Positions 59,729-64,000 of a stretch of DNA of 64,000 nucleotides are shown one piece after another (within the stretch, counting starts at the first letter, position 1; the number at the start of each line of letters is the position of its first letter). Source of the stretch: Frateuria_A sp051900425. Lineage in GTDB: Bacteria > Pseudomonadota > Gammaproteobacteria > Xanthomonadales > Rhodanobacteraceae. The stretch lies in NCBI RefSeq assembly GCF_051900425.1, contig NZ_JBHZGK010000008.1, positions 113,527 through 177,526 of the forward strand. Direction: 5' to 3'. A program made the translations under genes and the position numbers. The notes under the pieces were generated by a model. It made no database searches. It had not been told where the DNA came from and was given only the letters and a program-made list of their open reading frames with translations.

Positions 59729-62668
59729 TCAGAACTTCTGCGTGTAGCCCACGTACCAGTAACGGTCCAGGTCGAGATTGGGATCGACCGAAGAGGCACT
59801 GTTGTAGCCCAGGCTGTTGGCCTGGTAGTTGATCGACGGCTGCCTGTCGAACACGTTGTTGATGCCAACGCGGAACTGCCCGTTCCACGGCGCGTTCCAG
59901 CGGAACTGCACGTCGTTGAAGGCGGTGGCGCCGTGCCGGTTGGCACCGACCTGGCCCCAGCTCGGGCTGGTGTAGGTCGGCTGGTTGCACTCGATGCCGG
60001 CGGTGGCATCCCAGCACAGGTCGCGCACGGCGCTGTAGTAGCGGAGTATCCAGGTAAAGCCGAAGTCGCCCCTGGACCAGTCCAGCGACAGGTTGGCGCG
60101 GTTGCGGTAGTAGGGCCACTGCCCGACTTCCTTGGCCACCACGGCATCGGGGCTGCTCTGCGACTCGTAGTCGGTCACGTAGGAGCCTTCCAGCGAGGCC
60201 ACCAGCTGGCCGAAGGCGAATTCCGGCAGGCGGTAGTGCACCGAATAGTCATAGCCGGCCGTCTCCAGGTAGCCCAGGTTGGCGTTGCCGCGGTTGAGGT
60301 TGACCACCTGCAGCGTGGCCGGGTCGCGGCCGAACTGCGCGCAGTAGGTCGGCGAGCCCTGCTCGTAGCACTGCTGCAGCACGTAGTCCGCGCTGATCGG
60401 CGAGATCAGGTTGTCCACGCGGATGTGGTACCAGTCCAGCGACAGGTCCAGGCCGGCCACGTAGCCCGGGCTGTAGACCAGGCCCAGGGTCTTGGTCACC
60501 GCCGTTTCCGGCTGCAGGCCCGCGTTGCCGGCGCCGGCGTTGAACGCGGTCAGGCTCTGCGCGCCACCCGGCCCGGTGATCGGCGTCTTGTTCTGCTGCA
60601 GCTGGCGGAAGCCGCCGGGCACGCCGTCGGCAGCGCAGCGGGCCGCCACCGCGGGATTGGTCGCGGCCGAACCGTAGGCGCTGTCACAGGGGTCAAGGAA
60701 GGTGTCGAAGCTCTGCGAGCCGCCGCCGAAGGTGTCGTCCAGCGTCGGCGCGCGGAAGCCCTCGGCATAGTTGCCGCGGACCAGCAGGTCCTCGATCGGT
60801 TTCCAGGTGAAGCCGTACTTGTTGTTCGTGGTGCTGCCGAAGTTGCTGTAGTGCGAGTAGCGGCTGGCGACGTCGACCGACAACGATTGTGCGCCGGGCA
60901 GGTCCTTGAGCAGCGGCGCGTTGAATTCCACGTAGACCTCGTTGACCCGGTAGCGGCCGGAGGTGGAGTTCGCCGCGAGGTCCGTGGTGTTGCCCGACTG
61001 GCTGGCGAGGTCGGGGTACAGGTAACCCTTTTCCTCGCGGCTCTCCACCCCGCCGGCGAAGGCGAACTCGCCGGCCGGCAGGTCGAACAGGCCGCCGGTG
61101 ATGTTGGCGGTGAAGGCGCGCTCGGAGGAGCCGAAGCGGGTGCTGGTCAGCGCGTTGACGAACTCCAGCGCCTCCGGCGTGGACGCCGACGGACCGCCCG
61201 CGATATCGAACGGCGTGCACTGGCCCTGGTTCAGGCTGGTGCCCAGCGGCAGGGGTGCATCCGGCGTCCCGCACTGCACGACCCCGTCGGCGTTGAGGAA
61301 CGAGGGGCCGAGTGCCAGTTCCATGGCCTGCCGGTTGAGATTGCCCGAGCCCGCCAAGGTGCCTTCGTTGCGGTTGTAGGACAGGCCCACGTCCCAGTTC
61401 CACTCGCGCTCGCCGACGTCGAACCAGCCTTCCAGGCCGGCGTCCAGGTGCAGCGTGTGCGTGCTGTTGCGGGTCTGGCGCGGCAGCTCGATGGTGCGCC
61501 GGTAGACCTCGAAGTCGGTGCCCGGGTAGGGATTGAAGTAGCTGTCGCCGGACAAGTACACCGGCGTGGAGAACGCGCCCGAACTGAACGGGTAGCCGGC
61601 GATCTGCGAGAACGCGCGGCGCTCGGAGTACATGCCCGTGGCCTTGAACGCGATGTTGTCGGTCAGGTTGTAGGTGCCGTGGGTGAAGACCGAGTTCAAC
61701 GTGGTCGGGGTGCGCTCCAGCATCTGGCTCGAGGCGTTGAAGCTGTCCTCCGGCGCGCCCGTCCACGCGTGGTAATTGGCCGGATCATTGGAGGGGCTGG
61801 CGCCGGTGGTGGCGTCGTGGTTGAGCACGATGTCCAGGCCCGAGGCCGGGTCATAGAGCTCGCCCCAGGGCCCCAGGAACAGGCGTCCCTCGTGGTTCGG
61901 GCCGTAGTTGCTGGCGGTCAGCGGACGCGAGCGCGCCCAAACCGGACTTTGCTTGTTGTAGGTGTAGTTGAACACCACCGAGCCCCTGTCGCCCTTGGCA
62001 CCCAGCGTGAGCGCGTAGTTGGTCGTCTCGCCGTCGCCCTTCTCGTTCTGACCGTAGGTGGCGTCGAACTGGGCGCCGGTGAAATCCTCGTTGAGGATGA
62101 AATTGACGACACCGGCGATCGCGTCGGAGCCGTACACCGAGGAGGCGCCGTCCTTGAGCACCTCGACCCGCTGGATCAGCGCGGCGGGAATGTCCGAGAC
62201 ATCGGTGTAGCCCGACACGCTGGTGGACCAGCGCTTGCCGTTGACCAGCACCAGCACCCGCTGGGCGCCGAGGTTGCGCATGTCGATGTAGGAGCCGCCC
62301 TGCTCCGAGTTGGACGCAAGCACCGAGGCACTGGTGAAGGCCGGGGTGCCGACCACCGTCATGCGCTGGACGATGTCGCCGACCGTGGTCAGGCCGGTCT
62401 TGCGGATGTCTTCCTGGCTGAGCACGAACACCGGCTGCTGCGTCTCCACGTCCACGCTGCGGATGCGCGAGCCGGTGACAGTGATCGTCTGCAACTGCTG
62501 GGCCTGCTTCGCATCCGGCTGCCCCTGTGCCGCCGGCGGATTCTGCCCCGTGGCGCTGCTGCTGCCGGTGGGCGCGTCCTGCGCGAAGGACGCCGTGCCG
62601 AGTACGGCGCCGGCGAGGGCCAAACCAAGTCTTACCGCCAATGCAAGTTTGTTCGAAACCAATGTCAT
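59729..62668 (-). CDS. TonB-dependent receptor (oar/CirA-like, signal peptide and plug domain)
   Basis: The 979-residue protein starts with a signal peptide (MTLVSNKLALAVRLGLALAGAVLGTASFAQ, cleavage near ASFAQ). A Gln/Pro-rich linker leads to the TonB box-like QTITVTGSRI and a plug domain with DVETQQPVFVLSQEDIRKTGLTTVGDIVQRM, RVLVLVNGKRW and RVEVLKDGASSVYGSDAIAGVVNFIL. The rest is the 22-strand barrel that ends with a C-terminal aromatic (YVGYTQKF). The barrel pattern is the type common in xanthomonads for plant or peptide-derived nutrients. The ligand is unknown. The start at 62668 has GGGGAGC upstream. Confidence 0.93.
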   Translation of the reverse strand: MTLVSNKLALAVRLGLALAGAVLGTASFAQDAPTGSSSATGQNPPAAQGQPDAKQAQQLQTITVTGSRIRSVDVETQQPVFVLSQEDIRKTGLTTVGDIVQRMTVVGTPAFTSASVLASNSEQGGSYIDMRNLGAQRVLVLVNGKRWSTSVSGYTDVSDIPAALIQRVEVLKDGASSVYGSDAIAGVVNFILNEDFTGAQFDATYGQNEKGDGETTNYALTLGAKGDRGSVVFNYTYNKQSPVWARSRPLTASNYGPNHEGRLFLGPWGELYDPASGLDIVLNHDATTGASPSNDPANYHAWTGAPEDSFNASSQMLERTPTTLNSVFTHGTYNLTDNIAFKATGMYSERRAFSQIAGYPFSSGAFSTPVYLSGDSYFNPYPGTDFEVYRRTIELPRQTRNSTHTLHLDAGLEGWFDVGEREWNWDVGLSYNRNEGTLAGSGNLNRQAMELALGPSFLNADGVVQCGTPDAPLPLGTSLNQGQCTPFDIAGGPSASTPEALEFVNALTSTRFGSSERAFTANITGGLFDLPAGEFAFAGGVESREEKGYLYPDLASQSGNTTDLAANSTSGRYRVNEVYVEFNAPLLKDLPGAQSLSVDVASRYSHYSNFGSTTNNKYGFTWKPIEDLLVRGNYAEGFRAPTLDDTFGGGSQSFDTFLDPCDSAYGSAATNPAVAARCAADGVPGGFRQLQQNKTPITGPGGAQSLTAFNAGAGNAGLQPETAVTKTLGLVYSPGYVAGLDLSLDWYHIRVDNLISPISADYVLQQCYEQGSPTYCAQFGRDPATLQVVNLNRGNANLGYLETAGYDYSVHYRLPEFAFGQLVASLEGSYVTDYESQSSPDAVVAKEVGQWPYYRNRANLSLDWSRGDFGFTWILRYYSAVRDLCWDATAGIECNQPTYTSPSWGQVGANRHGATAFNDVQFRWNAPWNGQFRVGINNVFDRQPSINYQANSLGYNSASSVDPNLDLDRYWYVGYTQKF

Positions 62669-63021
62669 GCAAGCTCCCCAGTCAAACGGATCGTTCCCCT
62701 GCTTTCGGTCGGACGGCGGCTCGCGACGGAATTCACGTCGCACCAACGGTCTTCTTTCGTCCGTGCGAACGGGATAACCACCGCGGCGTAACGATCGCGT
62801 CAACCAGCCGCCCGGCCGGGGGCGACGCGCATGGATGAGACCGTCACTGGAATAGCGATCGATGCCTAGTCGGGGCTGCCCGACTACGCAACGCGCTCAC
62901 GCATCCGTAGCAACCGCGCGCTGGCAGGTTGGACGCGGTTCTGACGCGGCGCCAACGGAAGCATCCGGATTGCGGTCGTGCCTGCCCAACCACCACGTCT
63001 GGCGGCCGGAGGGCACGCCGG
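62669..63021. other. Region between nadD and the TonB receptor without a gene
   Basis: The 353 nt hold no supported frame. Nearest the receptor start is TTGACG (minus strand) with GGTTATCC 20 nt further on, a spacing too long for a standard promoter, so the receptor promoter is not identified. No palindrome or known repeat was seen. Confidence 0.4.
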
Positions 63022-63657
63022 CTAGCGCTCGCGGTAGTCGTCGAGCAGGGCGGGGGCGTCCAGGATGCCCGGTGGCAGCAGCCAGCGCGGATCGCGCCCG
63101 GCCCGCAGCAGGTCGCGGATGCGGGTGGCGGAGATCTCCAGCGGCGTGACCTCGAGCGCCACGACCATGCCCGCCGGTGCCGCGTGCAGCCGTCGCGGGT
63201 CGGACACCAGACGGGGCCCGATTTCGCGGGCGAGTTCGCCAGGCCACTCGCCTCCATGCCCCGGGCGGGTCAGTACCGCGATGTGTGCAAGCCCGAACAG
63301 CGCCTGCCATCGGTGCCATGCGGGCAACCCGGCAAAGGCGTCGGCGCCGACCAGCAGCACCAGCGGCCGGTCGCCCACCTCACTGCGGAGCTCCGTGAGC
63401 GTATCGACCGTGTACGAGGCACCGCCGCGGGCCAGCTCGCGGGTATCCAGGCCCAGACGATCCTGGCCCTGCAGGGCCGCACGCAGGAGGGCGACGCGGG
63501 TGGCGGCATCGGCGATGGGAGGGGGGCGGTGAGGCGGGACCGCGGCGGGCATCAGCCGCACCTCGGCGTCGAGCAGCTCGGATGCTTCCCACGCCACCGC
63601 CAGATGGGCGATGTGGACCGGGTCGAAGGTGCCGCCGAGGATGGCTAGGGGACGCAT
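63022..63657 (-). CDS. nadD: Nicotinate-nucleotide adenylyltransferase
   Basis: The 211-residue nucleotidyltransferase begins MRPLAILGGTFDPVHIAHLAVAWEASELL with the GTFDPVHxxH motif, and has LRLMPAAVPPHRPPP-like text (VRLMPAAVPPHR), LVLLVGADAFAGLPAWHRW, and the ISATRIRDLLRAG loop at the C-terminus. It adenylates nicotinate mononucleotide for NAD synthesis. Upstream is holA, the usual partner; downstream the usual rsfS is displaced by a 9.3-kb block. Confidence 0.96.
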   Translation of the reverse strand: MRPLAILGGTFDPVHIAHLAVAWEASELLDAEVRLMPAAVPPHRPPPIADAATRVALLRAALQGQDRLGLDTRELARGGASYTVDTLTELRSEVGDRPLVLLVGADAFAGLPAWHRWQALFGLAHIAVLTRPGHGGEWPGELAREIGPRLVSDPRRLHAAPAGMVVALEVTPLEISATRIRDLLRAGRDPRWLLPPGILDAPALLDDYRER

Positions 63658-63663
63658 GGGAGC

Positions 63664-63828
63664 CCTGCTCCCTCTCCTCGCCGGGGAGAGGGTTGGGGTG
63701 AGGGGCCACGCCACGTCGAAGCGGGCATCGGGCGAGGGACGATCCGGCTTTGCGGCTTGGCGTCAATCGACACCACCGCGAGCCCCGACCCCTCGCCCCA
63801 GCCCTCTCCCCGGCGGGGAGAGGGAGCA
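63664..63828. repeat. Inverted pair of CCTCACCCC...CTCTCCCC repeats between nadD and holA
   Basis: Two copies in opposite orientation: CTCCCTCTCCTCGCCGGGGAGAGGG with TGGGGTGAGGGGCC (63668-63708), and CCCCTCGCCCCAGCCCTCTCCCCGGCGGGGAGAGGGAGC (63788-63828). They are relatives of the 78-bp tandem unit at 52962-53240. The gap between nadD and holA (181 nt) is mostly this material. Confidence 0.75.
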
Positions 63829-63838
63829 GAGCGCGCGT

Positions 63839-64000
63839 TCATCCCAGCGCCGCGGCGGCGCGCGGCTCGGCGATGGTGGCGATCAGGCGCTCGGCCTCCA
63901 GCCACGGCTCGCCCCACTCGCGGCCCTTGGCCATGCGGTCGATGCGCGAAGCGCGGGCCAGGCAGGCCAGCCAGTGCTCGCGCGGGGCGCGGCGCAGGGC
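63839..64000 (-). CDS. holA: DNA polymerase III delta subunit HolA, C-terminal 53 residues
   Basis: Only the last 53 codons are in the window. They read LARASRIDRMAKGREWGEPWLEAERLIATIAEP and end AAAALG-stop. The AxxxDRxxKG...GDPW-like pattern is that of the last helices of the clamp-loader delta subunit. The neighbouring nadD, on the same strand, agrees with the standard holA-nadD order. The start lies beyond the right edge. Confidence 0.82.
   Translation of the reverse strand, partial: ALRRAPREHWLACLARASRIDRMAKGREWGEPWLEAERLIATIAEPRAAAALG

Noticed and set aside
59609..62791. A 1060-codon plus-strand frame opposite the TonB receptor gene
   Set aside because: The minus strand encodes a full receptor with signal peptide, plug and barrel; the plus frame is low-complexity Val/Ala/Arg text.

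Overview
The window is a high-G+C chromosomal segment of a gammaproteobacterium of the order Lysobacterales (Xanthomonadales), most likely family Rhodanobacteraceae (Dyella, Rhodanobacter, Luteibacter or Frateuria type). The best evidence is the xanthomonad form of arginine synthesis (N-acetylornithine carbamoyltransferase, N-acetylcitrulline deacetylase, fused NAG kinase/synthase), a FimX-type c-di-GMP receptor, a DksA protein with a histone-H1-like tail, and several short repeat families typical of this order. Nearly all of the sequence is ordinary chromosome; no phage, insertion sequence, tRNA, rRNA or CRISPR array was recognised.

Layout. 1-3950 (minus): an ECF sigma factor gene followed by type VI secretion genes tssB, tssC, hcp and the start of tagJ, which runs off the left edge. 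4122-8180 (plus): kynurenine-pathway genes (ACMSD, kynU) with a small exported protein, a methyltransferase and a general-stress protein; then a receiver-domain remnant. 8419-17283 (minus): one arginine operon argF'-argG-argE'-argBA-argC-proS-argH, preceded by an Arg-rich leader peptide and a terminator/antiterminator pair that looks like a classical attenuator. 17332-27707: an envelope protein, cysS, sufE, a long dksA paralogue, yidD, folE2, gph/ubiG, mtaD, efp. 27795-39984: epmB, fimX, the rpsP-rimM-trmD-rplS ribosomal operon, ffh, a CcsA-like protein, radA, alr, dnaB. 40393-52793: mixed accessory genes, including a split borosin RiPP pair (methyltransferase plus precursor) whose precursor overlaps a diguanylate cyclase gene. 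53301-64000: rsfS, a block of stress genes (nitronate monooxygenase-like, HD protein, NrsF anti-sigma, ECF sigma, DipZ, MsrB, TonB receptor), then nadD and the end of holA.

How genes work together. The arg operon makes arginine through acetylated intermediates and appears to be tuned by ribosome stalling on an arginine leader peptide. The ECF sigma/NrsF pair and the divergent dipZ-msrB pair carry the same GTAACC-N16-CGAAT element, which implies one envelope oxidative-stress regulon: DipZ carries electrons across the membrane and the Tat-exported MsrB repairs methionine sulfoxide. The efp and epmB genes are divergent neighbours that form a modification-and-target pair. The canonical holA-nadD-rsfS-rlmH order is present but split by about 9 kb.

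Most novel candidate: the SonM/SonA-like split borosin locus at 45341-46542, predicted to backbone N-methylate a ribosomal peptide. Second: the arginine attenuator at 17027-17194. Third: the paired ECF promoters at 56895-57180.
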